From Bradyrhizobium sp. (GTDB lineage Bacteria > Pseudomonadota > Alphaproteobacteria > Rhizobiales > Xanthobacteraceae): a stretch of 37,983 bases of DNA. A program made the position numbers and the translations under genes. Shown here in pieces: positions 9,256 to 18,846 of the stretch. Positions within the stretch are counted from its first letter, which is position 1. The number at the start of each line of letters is the position of its first letter. Location: positions 45,190-83,172 of the forward strand of contig NZ_JAEMSD010000001.1 of NCBI RefSeq assembly GCF_016462955.1. Reading direction: 5' to 3'. The notes beneath the pieces were generated by a model. It made no database searches. It saw only the letters and a program-made list of their open reading frames with translations, and was not told the DNA's origin.

Positions 9256-11493
9256 CTATGCGTTCTCGACGTAATAGCTGTTGCGATGCTTGCCTTTGTA
9301 GGCCTCGATGCGCTGGAGCATTTTGGGGTTGGCGCGATTGAGAACGGCACCGAGCAGCTTCTTCTGCAGCACTTCCGAGCCCGCAACCGATTCCTGAAGT
9401 GCGGTGCGCGTCGTCTCTCCCCATTCGATCACATACACCATTGCGTCGATAAGGACGCTGAACGCCTTGGAATCGACCACCGGCATCACCGGGGCAAGAT
9501 CGATGATGATGTATTCGTAGTGTTCCCGCAGCACTGCCAGCAGGTTGCTCATCGCCTTCGAGGTCATGACGTCCGCCGAATTGACCATGCGAGAACTCAC
9601 CACGGACGGCAAGAAGTCGAGGCCCGTCTCCTTGCTTCGCTGCACGTGATAGCCAAGCGTCGAGGGATCGGCGAGGGTCTCGATCAGTCCGGAGCCGGCG
9701 TTGGGCGCGAGTTCTCGCGTGAGCGAGCGCGTATGGAGATCGCCGTCGATCAGCACGGTGCGGTGCCCCGCCAGAGCGATCAATTGGGCGAAGTTGGCGG
9801 CCACCGTCGTTTTCCCTTCCTTCGGAAGCGACGATGCGATTCCTATCACCTTGATGTCACGGGTCAGGCGCGCGACATCGATCGACACCTTGACGTTGCG
9901 CAGCGTCTCGGCAAAGCGCGAGAAGGGGTGATCGATGACGTAGCGCGATACGCCGGAGGTGCTGCTCTTGCTCTTGGCGGGCGATCCCAGCCACGCCCGT
10001 CCTTTCGCCCTCGCACCGATATCCGGCAGGATGCCGAGACATTTGACCCCGAGTTCGTCCTCGACCTCGGCGGGAGTGCGCAACACGTCGTGAAGCAACT
10101 CGCGGGCAAACGCGACGCCGAATCCGAGACAGAGACCTCCGACAAGCCCTCCCACCAGCGCCAGGAGCGTCCGCGGCGAGCTCTTGCGGTCCGGCGGGGT
10201 CGCGGTGCTGATGAGGCGCGACTCGCTCAGCGGGAAGCTCTGGTTCTGAGTTGCGCTTTGCAGCTTTTCCAGGAAGCTGTTGTAGAGGTTGCGATAGGTG
10301 TCCGCGGCGCTCTCCAGGTCCCTGAGCTTGACTTCCGCCTGCCCGGTATGACCGGCCTGGGCGACCAGTTCCTTCAAGTTCGCGTCCAGAGAAGCCTCCC
10401 GACTCTTGGCGATCTCGTAGTCGCTGCGATAGGCATCCCCGATCCGGTTAAGCTCGTCGGCAATGTTCTTGCGCAGCTCCTGCATCTTGTTGGCGAGGTT
10501 GACCGCCGCGCCATGGGTCTTGCCGTAGCGCCTCGACAGGTCTGCATATTGCGCGTTCATGTCGAGAAATTGCGCGCGCAGGCGCGTAATGACCGAGTTG
10601 TTGAGAGCGTCCGTCACCGTGGGCTGGGCGAGATCCTGGTCGGAAATGTTCTCGATGCGGTCGAGGCGCGCCTTCGCCTCGGCTGTCGCGGCCCGTGCCT
10701 GGACCAGTTGCGTGTTGAGGTCCGACAATTGCTGCTCGGACACCAGGCCGCGGCTGGTTCCAACGATGTTGTGCTCGGCCTTGAAGGTCTGCACGGCGCG
10801 GTCGCTGGCAGATGCCTGCTCGCTCAGCTCGAGGCTGCGCTGCTGAAGCCACTCGGTGGCCCGCTTGGTGGACTGATATTTGGCCTCGAGGGCGCCGACG
10901 AGATAGGCATTGGCAATCGCGTTGGCGATCTTGGCGGCCTTGTCAGGCGTCCGCGCGCGATAATTCAGCGACAGGACATATGTGGTCAGAACGCGCTCCG
11001 TTCGCAGGTTCTTCTGAACCTGCTCGACCACCGCGTGTTCGATTCGTTCCTGGCTCGGCGGCTCACCCGAGCCAAACAGCGACCGCGCCTTGCCCATGAT
11101 GATGGCAAGAAGCCCCGGCTTGGAACCATTGAACTCCGGATCTTCAGTCAGCTTCAGGCGGCGGACCACGGACAGAATCAGGTCGTCCGAGTTGATGACC
11201 TCGACCTGGCTGTCGACGTAGCCGGTGTCGATCAGCGCGCTGCTGGTGTTGCTGTCCTTGTCCAGCACCTGCGCCTGGCGCGTATCCATCATGATGCGGG
11301 CATTGGCCGTATACATGGGCTGGGCCATCATCAGGTAGACGATCACCAGCGCCAGCGAACCGCCGGTGCATACCGCGACGATGGGCCATTGCCGGCGCAG
11401 GACGTCGGTCACGCGCTCGAAGCTGAGGACTGCCCCGCCGAATTCGATGCCGAAACGGTGTCCCGACTGGAAATGTTCTCTGGGTTGGTACAT
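9256..11493 (-). CDS. polysaccharide co-polymerase / BY-kinase (Wzc/ExoP-like)
   Basis: Wzz-type N-terminus, long coiled-coil, PxxP-TM region, Walker A ASSLPKEGKTTVAANFA, Walker A'-like VLIDGDLHTRS, IIIDLAP, C-terminal tyrosines (NSYYVENA). Confidence 0.93.
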   Translation of the reverse strand: MYQPREHFQSGHRFGIEFGGAVLSFERVTDVLRRQWPIVAVCTGGSLALVIVYLMMAQPMYTANARIMMDTRQAQVLDKDSNTSSALIDTGYVDSQVEVINSDDLILSVVRRLKLTEDPEFNGSKPGLLAIIMGKARSLFGSGEPPSQERIEHAVVEQVQKNLRTERVLTTYVLSLNYRARTPDKAAKIANAIANAYLVGALEAKYQSTKRATEWLQQRSLELSEQASASDRAVQTFKAEHNIVGTSRGLVSEQQLSDLNTQLVQARAATAEAKARLDRIENISDQDLAQPTVTDALNNSVITRLRAQFLDMNAQYADLSRRYGKTHGAAVNLANKMQELRKNIADELNRIGDAYRSDYEIAKSREASLDANLKELVAQAGHTGQAEVKLRDLESAADTYRNLYNSFLEKLQSATQNQSFPLSESRLISTATPPDRKSSPRTLLALVGGLVGGLCLGFGVAFARELLHDVLRTPAEVEDELGVKCLGILPDIGARAKGRAWLGSPAKSKSSTSGVSRYVIDHPFSRFAETLRNVKVSIDVARLTRDIKVIGIASSLPKEGKTTVAANFAQLIALAGHRTVLIDGDLHTRSLTRELAPNAGSGLIETLADPSTLGYHVQRSKETGLDFLPSVVSSRMVNSADVMTSKAMSNLLAVLREHYEYIIIDLAPVMPVVDSKAFSVLIDAMVYVIEWGETTRTALQESVAGSEVLQKKLLGAVLNRANPKMLQRIEAYKGKHRNSYYVENA

Positions 11494-11524
11494 CTTCTAA
11501 TTCGCTGCCTTTGACGATCGCCGA

Positions 11525-12094
11525 TCAATTCGGAAGGGGGAGGGGCTTGAATGGATTGGCCAGCTTGGTCTTCCACTCGCCATCGAGCAGGGCGCCGCCT
11601 CGAGGCGGCGGCGCAGGGGTCTTGCCCTGGGTTCGCGCCAGCTGAGCGCCGGAATTGTCCTCTCCCGCTGCGGAATAGCCGGCCTGCACGTTGAGATCGC
11701 CGATCCGCTGCACAAAGTCCCTGATCTTGCGCGCCGCGTCCGGCTTCGTCGAATTGCACCGTCCTTCGGCAATCCGCAACGCGGCGCCGATGGCCGAACG
11801 ATCGCTCGAAGCCGATGCCGAAATGAGCGTCTGAACGGAGGGCAGCAACGACGGATTGGTCGCGATGAGGGTCGCGAGCCGAAAGCGTAACTTCTCCTTG
11901 TCGTTGCGCATTCGCTCTAGAAGCGAGGAGGGCGACTTCACGAAGGTGTCGAGTTCGAGTTGCGAGGCGCGATCGGAGAATTCGACGCACTGAGCATGGC
12001 AAGCAACGGCGCTCGAAACCACCAGCCCAGAACCGACCAGGACAGCCGGTAGCCATCGGCGCTGTGCATGACGACGTGTTAGTCCGCGGCGCAT
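11525..12094 (-). CDS. hypothetical secreted protein upstream of the co-polymerase
   Basis: Start at ATG 12094 gives MRRGLTRRHAQRRWLPAVLVGSGLVVSSAVACHAQC (signal peptide-like); 31 bp upstream of the Wzc-like start. Confidence 0.6.
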   Translation of the reverse strand: MRRGLTRRHAQRRWLPAVLVGSGLVVSSAVACHAQCVEFSDRASQLELDTFVKSPSSLLERMRNDKEKLRFRLATLIATNPSLLPSVQTLISASASSDRSAIGAALRIAEGRCNSTKPDAARKIRDFVQRIGDLNVQAGYSAAGEDNSGAQLARTQGKTPAPPPRGGALLDGEWKTKLANPFKPLPLPN

Positions 12095-12680
12095 CCGTGT
12101 TCCTTGCTTCTGTTGCAACAGGAGAACAGGCGAAACTTCCTGGCAGGTAACTGTGTCATCTTTTTGTGCGGCGCAAAAGCTGGTGCAGGATGTGCAACAC
12201 CGAAGAATGCGGCCTCGATCTCAGCGGTTGTAGAATCAGGATCTACAATGCCTGCGAGATCGGCATGTATCGCTCATGAATGTTGCAACTTGAAAACATA
12301 TCAGGCACTCGCAGACCTGTGCGTCGCAGAACCGACACAAGCTGCAACACGCTTCGATCGTTCCCGGGTGAGAGACGATTCTTCCACACGCAGACAGATC
12401 GATGCCAAGGGGTGAGCATCTATCGCATCAGCGCCGAATTTCGCGCACACTTTCCGCGCAAATGCTCGCAATCATCGCAAGCGAAGAGATCTACGCCCGA
12501 AGCACGCGGGGCCTCGCGCAAAAAGTGGCGTGAAGTTGGCGCTCTCATGTCCGAATGGTCTGCAAGCATTGAAAGTATCGTCGGTCGTCATGCATCGCGC
12601 GCGAATCAACGATCGCAGAGATTGAACATGTGCGAGACCTGATACACACTGCTGCGGTGCAATAGTCATGGAATGTTGAT

Positions 12681-13892
12681 GTGACGGAGTTGGTTCATCG
12701 TGAGAAGGCGCATGTCCTGCCGCTCGACAGCATTCGGGGAATCGCCGCGACCTCGGTGGTGATTCACCACCTTCTGCTGATGCCGACGTTCCTCGCGGCG
12801 TTCCCGCATAATGCGTGGATCAACTGCTCCTTCTTCAGGAGTGCCTGGCTTTTGGTCGATCTGTTCTTCGTTCTTAGCGGGATCGTCATGGCGCTCAGCT
12901 ACGTCGAGAGCGACTTCGGGCGCTTCTCGCTGCGCGAGTTCATGGTGCGGCGCCTGGCGCGGGTCTATCCGCTGCACATCGTCATGCTGTTCGCGAATCT
13001 GCTGTTCCGCCTCCTACGCATCAGCCTGGTCATGGCGGGCGTCGTGGTGGCTGCCCCGGCGGCCTTCGAGGTGAACAACGCACAATCGTTCGTGCTCAAC
13101 GTCTTGTTGCTGCACTCGATGGGCTTCATCGACTATCTCAGCTGGAATGCGCCGAGCTGGAGCATCAGCGTCGAGTTCTACACCTATCTGGTGTTCGGCC
13201 TGATCCTGCTGTTCGCCCAGCGCATGCGCTCGCTTCTATGGTTTTACGCTCTCTGCGGCGCGCTCGCGGTTGGAAGTCTGGTCTTCATCATCTTCGTGCT
13301 CGACAAGAGAAGCCTCGGGCTCCAGACCGATTTCGGCATCCTGCGCTGCTTCGTGAGCTTCTTCCTGGGCGTGCTGACGGTCCGGATCGTCGATCGCCTG
13401 CCGGCCAAGCCGGGCCCTGTCGTGCAGGGAATGGTGCAATTCGTCGCCATGATCGCAAGCATCGTCCTGGTGTCCGTCGCGGAGACCAGCCCTGCCGCGA
13501 CCTTCCTCGCGCCGGTGACGTTTGCGATCTTCCTCGGCAGCCTGCTCGCCTTTCCGGATGCGCTGCTGGTGCCGCGGGTGCTGGTGGCCCGTCCGCTGGT
13601 CTGGCTCGGGAAGCGTTCCTACTCGATCTATATGGTGCACGCGCTCGTGGTGCTGTTGGCCGAGTATTTCGTGCGGGCGGTCGGAGCGGGGCGGATCGCC
13701 GCGCTCGATTCGATCTTTCCGGGTCTGCCGGCCTCGCTCAATCTCGTGGTGTCATTGGCCGCAGTGCTCGCGGTTTCCCACTTCACCTATCTCTACGTCG
13801 AAATTCCCGGCGGCAAGTTCATGCGGAACCTGCTCGGAAGCCGTCGGGATTTCGCGCGATCGCCCGCACCCTCGGCGCGGCCGACAAACTGA
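12681..13892 (+). CDS. acyltransferase family 3 membrane protein
   Basis: LPLDSIRGIAATSVVIHHLLLMP, DLFFVLSGIVMAL, FMVRRLARVYPLH, multiple TMs, KRSYSIYMVHALVV. Confidence 0.9.
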   Translation: MTELVHREKAHVLPLDSIRGIAATSVVIHHLLLMPTFLAAFPHNAWINCSFFRSAWLLVDLFFVLSGIVMALSYVESDFGRFSLREFMVRRLARVYPLHIVMLFANLLFRLLRISLVMAGVVVAAPAAFEVNNAQSFVLNVLLLHSMGFIDYLSWNAPSWSISVEFYTYLVFGLILLFAQRMRSLLWFYALCGALAVGSLVFIIFVLDKRSLGLQTDFGILRCFVSFFLGVLTVRIVDRLPAKPGPVVQGMVQFVAMIASIVLVSVAETSPAATFLAPVTFAIFLGSLLAFPDALLVPRVLVARPLVWLGKRSYSIYMVHALVVLLAEYFVRAVGAGRIAALDSIFPGLPASLNLVVSLAAVLAVSHFTYLYVEIPGGKFMRNLLGSRRDFARSPAPSARPTN

Positions 13893-13899
13893 GCCGGAC

Positions 13900-15237
13900 A
13901 TGACGATCCTTCCGCTGCACCGGCCCCAGATGAGGTTGATCAGCCTCAACATCGAGGCGATCGCGCTCGGCGTCTATCTGGTCCGCGACGCCTTCGGCGG
14001 CGTGATCCGCTACTATACCAGCATCTATCACATGGATGCCCTGTGGTATTTGCCCGACGCAGTTGCGGTGCTGTGCCTGATTCAGTTCTTCGTGCATTGC
14101 GTCCTGCGCAATCGCAGCACGCTGGCGATGATCGTGCTCGTGCAGATCATGCTGTCGCTCGTGCTCGGCTACTTCATGATGGGGACGATGAACGCGGCGA
14201 TCTCGTCCTTCAAGATGATGTTGCCGGTGTTCGTCGGGTTCTGCTTCTGCGATTCGAGCCTCGGTTCGTATCGCAAGCTGCTGTCGGTCATCGCAGTCAC
14301 GTTCTACCTGTCCGTGATCGGCGTTTTCCTGACGAAATTCTACCTGATGCCCTGGGTCGGCTACAAGTACGAGTCCTTCGGCGCCGTACGCGAGGCCGGC
14401 CGGCTGTGGTGGGCCTATGGCGGCGACGACCAGCGCCTGATGGGCTTTGCCGCCGACAACACCATGGCGGCCTTCTTCATCCTCGTGTCGTTCGCGATCA
14501 CGTCCATTCGCATGAGCACGACCTGGTGCCTCGTATTCGGCTCCATTGCGATCTATGCCACGCGCCTCACCACCAGCAAGACCACCATGATTGTCCTCGT
14601 GCTTTACCTGCTTCTGCTGGTGCTCGTGCGCATGCTGCCGGAGAGATCGCGCTTCCCTGCGATCCGATCGATCGCGCAATGGTCCTTTGCGGCGATCTTC
14701 GTGCCGTTTTTCATGATCGTCGTCGCGTCGGGCACCGCGGCGGTGCCGCACTCGACCCTGTTCAGCATCGTCGACCGCATCAACAACAGCTGGCAGCTGC
14801 CGTTCGTCTATATGAGCCAGCTGATGCCCGTTGGTCTGATCACCGGCTGCGGAGCCGGCTGCTTCAACTACCCGCAGAAGCTGTTCTCGCCGCTTGCGCA
14901 TTACTGGGTGCCCGTGGATAATTTCTACATCGGCACCTACCTGATGTTCGGGCTGCCCTTCGTCGCCTTCATGGTGATGGTGTTCCGGGCGACCTTCGGT
15001 GCGACCGACGTCTACAAGCTGACGCTGATCTTCGTCGTCAACTTGTTCACGATCACGGTGCTGAACTACGGCCCGGCATCCGGCCTCCTGATCATCGCAT
15101 TGAGCTTCAGTGAAGTATTTTCACGGCGTGCGACCTCCGCACGGGGGATCGATGCTGTCCCGATCGTCATGCGGCCGCCGGTGCCGCCGTTGGAAGGCTT
15201 CCGCCCGGATCTGCCGGCGGCGAGCGGAACCAGGTGA
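13900..15237 (+). CDS. O-antigen ligase/polymerase-like (Wzy-type) membrane protein
   Basis: 445-aa polytopic protein from ATG 13900 (MTILPLHRPQMRLISLN...) with a large periplasmic-type loop; inside ORF-track entry 13522-15237. Confidence 0.75.
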   Translation: MTILPLHRPQMRLISLNIEAIALGVYLVRDAFGGVIRYYTSIYHMDALWYLPDAVAVLCLIQFFVHCVLRNRSTLAMIVLVQIMLSLVLGYFMMGTMNAAISSFKMMLPVFVGFCFCDSSLGSYRKLLSVIAVTFYLSVIGVFLTKFYLMPWVGYKYESFGAVREAGRLWWAYGGDDQRLMGFAADNTMAAFFILVSFAITSIRMSTTWCLVFGSIAIYATRLTTSKTTMIVLVLYLLLLVLVRMLPERSRFPAIRSIAQWSFAAIFVPFFMIVVASGTAAVPHSTLFSIVDRINNSWQLPFVYMSQLMPVGLITGCGAGCFNYPQKLFSPLAHYWVPVDNFYIGTYLMFGLPFVAFMVMVFRATFGATDVYKLTLIFVVNLFTITVLNYGPASGLLIIALSFSEVFSRRATSARGIDAVPIVMRPPVPPLEGFRPDLPAASGTR

Positions 15238-15248
15238 GAACAGAACGG

Positions 15249-16358
15249 ATGATGCATAAGCGGCTCGCATTCATCGACACGCTGCGCGGCATTGCCGTGC
15301 TGGCGGTCCTGGTCCAGCACGTCTTCGAGGTGATCGTCGAGAAGCATCCGACGGGCGCCTATTACTGGCCGATCCATGACGTGTTCGGCTACTACATGAA
15401 CTTCGGCCGCTTCGGCGTGGTGTTGTTCTTCTTCGTCAGCGGCTTCGTCATCCCGTTCAGCTTCCCCGACAGCACCACGCCCGTGCGGGATTTCACCGTC
15501 AGCCGCTTCTTCCGGCTCTATCCGGCCTACTGGACCTCGCTCGTGGTGGGGCTGCTGACGATGCAGCTTCTGGACTCGAAGATCTATCCGCTGGGGCAGA
15601 TCGCCGCCAACGTGACGATGTTGCAGACCTTCGTGAATGTCCCGAACCTCTGGGTGTTCTACTGGACGCTGGCGATCGAGCTGCTGTTCTATGTCGGGTG
15701 CACCATTCTCTTCGCCATGGGACTGTTGAACCAGCGCTTCACCGCGGTGTCCATCGTCGTCGCCGCTGCTCTGGTCGGAACCACCGCTGCGCTCTTCGTC
15801 GAGAGCAGGATGGTCTCCTCGGTGATGGAGGTCGGATTGAACCTGTCAGCCATGTTCCTGGGCAAGATCATCCGCGACACCGTCATCGGCGGAAAGCTGC
15901 GATGGAGCCATGTGGCCGTCTGCACGCTTCTGTACACGATCTTCGCCGTCACCCTGTCCGAGCGGAGGTTCGGCGGGGTGTATCACGAGAACTTCTTCTA
16001 CAGTTATTCGATCGGGTCCGCCTATGTCTGCGCGGCGCTGGTCTTTATCGGCTTTGCCGTGTTCGGCGAGAGATTGGCCTGGCGCCCGATGGCATTCGTC
16101 GGCGTGATCAGCTATTCGGTCTACCTGATGTCCCCGTTCGTGATCGTTTTCGTCCACCGCCTGTTCTGGTTCGGCGACGGGCCGCTGGGATGGTCGATCT
16201 TCCTGGTCCTGATCCTGGCGTTGTCGATCCTCGTCAGTTGGATGACATTCGCGTTCATCGAGAAGCCCAGCATTTCCTTCGGGCAAAAATTCCGCTCGGC
16301 TCGAAGAAAGCCCGTCATCCTCGAGCCGGCCCTCGGCACCCAGGGTGCCGCGGAGTGA
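15249..16358 (+). CDS. acyltransferase family 3 membrane protein
   Basis: MMHKRLAFIDTLRGIAVLAVLVQHVFE, GVVLFFFVSGFVIPFS, FTVSRFFRLYPAYW; ORF track starts at 15234 (GTG). Confidence 0.9.
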   Translation: MMHKRLAFIDTLRGIAVLAVLVQHVFEVIVEKHPTGAYYWPIHDVFGYYMNFGRFGVVLFFFVSGFVIPFSFPDSTTPVRDFTVSRFFRLYPAYWTSLVVGLLTMQLLDSKIYPLGQIAANVTMLQTFVNVPNLWVFYWTLAIELLFYVGCTILFAMGLLNQRFTAVSIVVAAALVGTTAALFVESRMVSSVMEVGLNLSAMFLGKIIRDTVIGGKLRWSHVAVCTLLYTIFAVTLSERRFGGVYHENFFYSYSIGSAYVCAALVFIGFAVFGERLAWRPMAFVGVISYSVYLMSPFVIVFVHRLFWFGDGPLGWSIFLVLILALSILVSWMTFAFIEKPSISFGQKFRSARRKPVILEPALGTQGAAE

Positions 16359-17443
16359 TCAAGACACCCGACCAGCCGGGCGCCGCCTATGACGGATCAT
16401 TCCTTCCGTCGGTCCAGGGCCTTCGCGCCATCGCGGCGCTGAGCGTGCTGATGGATCATTTCTACGACATGCCGAAGGCCGGCATGTACGACATTCCGAA
16501 TCCCGGGTTCCTGCCGCCGCTCTGGCCCTGGCTGCAGTCGGTGATCAATGTCGGCGGGCATGGCGTCGAGCTGTTCTTCATGATCAGCGGCTTCCTGATC
16601 CCGGCGAGCCTGGTGCGGCACGGATCGCTGTCGCGATTCTTCTACGACCGCGTCCTGCGCATCATGCCGGTGTTCGTCCTCCTGCATCTTGCGCTGTTCG
16701 CGATCGGTCCGATCGTCGCCTACAAGTTCTTCCGCGGGATCGATCTGACCAGCTATCTTTCCATCTTTGCAGCCAATCTGTTCTTCGTGCAGGACGCGCT
16801 CGGCTTGCCGATCGCCCAGCAGAACGCCTGGACGTTGACCTATGAGTGGGCGTTCTACATCTGGTTCGCCCTGACGTTTGTACTGTGGCGCGGCGGAGGC
16901 AAGCTGCTGGCGGCGCCCCTGATCTTGCTGGGTCTTGCCTGCCTGATGCGCTGGCCGATCACCGCGTTCTTCTGCATCGGCATGCTGTTCAGCGCGACCG
17001 GATTTCGCATTTCCATCCCGGGGCGGCTCGGGCTGCTCGCCGGTCTCGTCTGCGGGGCCGCCCTCTATGCGAGCCTGGTGCTGTTTCACCCGTTCGTGGG
17101 ACTCATTCCCGGATTTTTGCTGTTCGCCATGGTGCTTGCCCCGGAATCAGGCCTCGGCAAGGCTCTCAGTGCGCCGGCGCTCCAGTACATCGGCAAGATC
17201 AGCTACAGCCTTTATCTCGTGCACCCTTTCGTGCTCTTCCCATTGCAAATGATCGGCCTGAAGCTGGTTGCTGCCGGCGTCGATCGCTGGCTGCTGTGGA
17301 GCGCATTCATCGGGCTCGGGCTCGTGCTGTCGTTGGTTGCCAGCGCGATCAGCTATGAGCTGATCGAGGTCAGGCTGAGGCGCCTGCTGGACGGCGCGAT
17401 CCGCGGCCTGTTCTTCCGGCCGCGGGTCGAGCAATCCGCTTGA
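16355..17443 (+). CDS. acyltransferase family 3 membrane protein
   Basis: GTG at 16355 overlaps upstream stop (GTGA); VQGLRAIAALSVLMDHFYD, GVELFFMISGFLIP, FFYDRVLRIMPVF, KISYSLYLVHPFVL; inside ORF-track entry 15698-17443. Confidence 0.88.
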   Translation: MIKTPDQPGAAYDGSFLPSVQGLRAIAALSVLMDHFYDMPKAGMYDIPNPGFLPPLWPWLQSVINVGGHGVELFFMISGFLIPASLVRHGSLSRFFYDRVLRIMPVFVLLHLALFAIGPIVAYKFFRGIDLTSYLSIFAANLFFVQDALGLPIAQQNAWTLTYEWAFYIWFALTFVLWRGGGKLLAAPLILLGLACLMRWPITAFFCIGMLFSATGFRISIPGRLGLLAGLVCGAALYASLVLFHPFVGLIPGFLLFAMVLAPESGLGKALSAPALQYIGKISYSLYLVHPFVLFPLQMIGLKLVAAGVDRWLLWSAFIGLGLVLSLVASAISYELIEVRLRRLLDGAIRGLFFRPRVEQSA

Positions 17444-17459
17444 GAGCCGTCGGCCGCGG

Positions 17460-18620
17460 TCAGCTCACGGTGCGGCCTGCAAGCCTGTGATAGGATCCGA
17501 GCAGCCCTTCGGCAATGCGGTCCCAGTTCAGGAGCCCGGCCGCGGTTTGCCGTGCGCCCTCGGTCAATGTGGCGGCCAGCGGTTTCGAGGTCAGCACGCG
17601 CTCGAGTGCGTCGGCAAGCGCAGTGGCGTCGCCGGGAGGGACCAACAGCCCGTTGACGCCGTCCGTCACGACGTCGGGAATGCCGCCGGTGGCGCTGGCA
17701 ACGACGGGCCGGGAGTTGCCGTAGGCCGACGCCAGCACGCCGCTCTGAGTCGCATCCTTGTAGGGCAAGGCGACCACTGAGGCGGATTGAAACAGCCGTC
17801 CCGTATCGGCTGGCGAAATGTAGGCGTTGATGGTCTTGACCGTCGGCATCGCTTGCATCCGCGCGCCGAGCCGTGTCATTTCGGGGCCGCGACCGGCAAC
17901 GATCGCTTCATGCGCCACACCGCGCTGGGCCAGCATGTCGATCGCATCGATGAAGACATCCAGGCCCTTGTAAGCCCACATCCGTCCAAAGAACAGAATG
18001 CGTCCGGGGTCGGGCTCGGTGATCGCACCTCCGGCCGGCGGAACCATGAGCACGCCGTGCATGCTGGGGATGGTCTCGCCCTTGAAGTCGGGCGAGGCGC
18101 GACGAAAATCGGCGATGCAGCTTTCGCCATGCGTGGTCACCACCGATGCGGCCGCGCGCATGCGCCCGCGCCAGGCATCTTCGCGCGGCGAAGTTCCGGA
18201 GCCGCCTTCCGAATGCGGGATTGCGTCGTGGACGGTGAGCACCAGGGGAATGCCGAGTGGACGGAGGAGCTGGATCAACTGTGACGTGTAGATTTCTGGA
18301 ACTTCGTGACAATGAATCACGTCCGGACGAAACGATATTATGTCGAGGAAAGACGCGGGAATGCCGAGCAGGCCGCCGCCACGGCGCAAGCTCATATTGC
18401 GGATCCGTGTCTCGAACGGCGCCGTCACGGCGATATCGGCCAGTTTCCACTGCTGGTTGGCGTCCTTGCGGTTGAGCACGAGGCGGACGTCGCAATGCCG
18501 CGCCAATCCCGCTGCAAGCCGATAGGAGTATTCCGCAAAATGCGGTGCATAGATAGCTACGCGCAACCGCCTGGAGCTACGGAGAGAAGGCGGGGCGGGC
18601 GAATTCGTCAAGGTATCCAT
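17460..18620 (-). CDS. glycosyltransferase family 4 (GT-B)
   Basis: DVIHCHEVPEIYTSQL, FFGRMWAYKGLDVFIDA, VVALPYKDATQSGVLASAYGNSRPVVASATGGIPDVVTDGVNGLLVPPGDATALADAL. Confidence 0.88.
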   Translation of the reverse strand: MDTLTNSPAPPSLRSSRRLRVAIYAPHFAEYSYRLAAGLARHCDVRLVLNRKDANQQWKLADIAVTAPFETRIRNMSLRRGGGLLGIPASFLDIISFRPDVIHCHEVPEIYTSQLIQLLRPLGIPLVLTVHDAIPHSEGGSGTSPREDAWRGRMRAAASVVTTHGESCIADFRRASPDFKGETIPSMHGVLMVPPAGGAITEPDPGRILFFGRMWAYKGLDVFIDAIDMLAQRGVAHEAIVAGRGPEMTRLGARMQAMPTVKTINAYISPADTGRLFQSASVVALPYKDATQSGVLASAYGNSRPVVASATGGIPDVVTDGVNGLLVPPGDATALADALERVLTSKPLAATLTEGARQTAAGLLNWDRIAEGLLGSYHRLAGRTVS

Positions 18621-18846
18621 TTTGCATCACTTTGCAAAGGGTGATCGGAGTGTAGTCCACGATTTGAACTCACTTCCACTCTAAAGCGGAATCGTGACGG
18701 CACACATCTGATTGCCATCACTAGGTCGTAGTGTTGCGCGCAATCAGCACTCCGCGTGATCGGAGATGCTGACGTTGCGGCAGCATCGGACGCCACGTCT
18801 AGTCTGCGATTGTGGTTGGATCTGTCGGAATTGGGTCGAATTGTTG

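Noticed and set aside
9220-11514. 764-aa plus-strand ORF
   Set aside because: Antisense to the clear Wzc/ExoP-like CDS; low-complexity His/Arg-rich translation typical of a shadow ORF.
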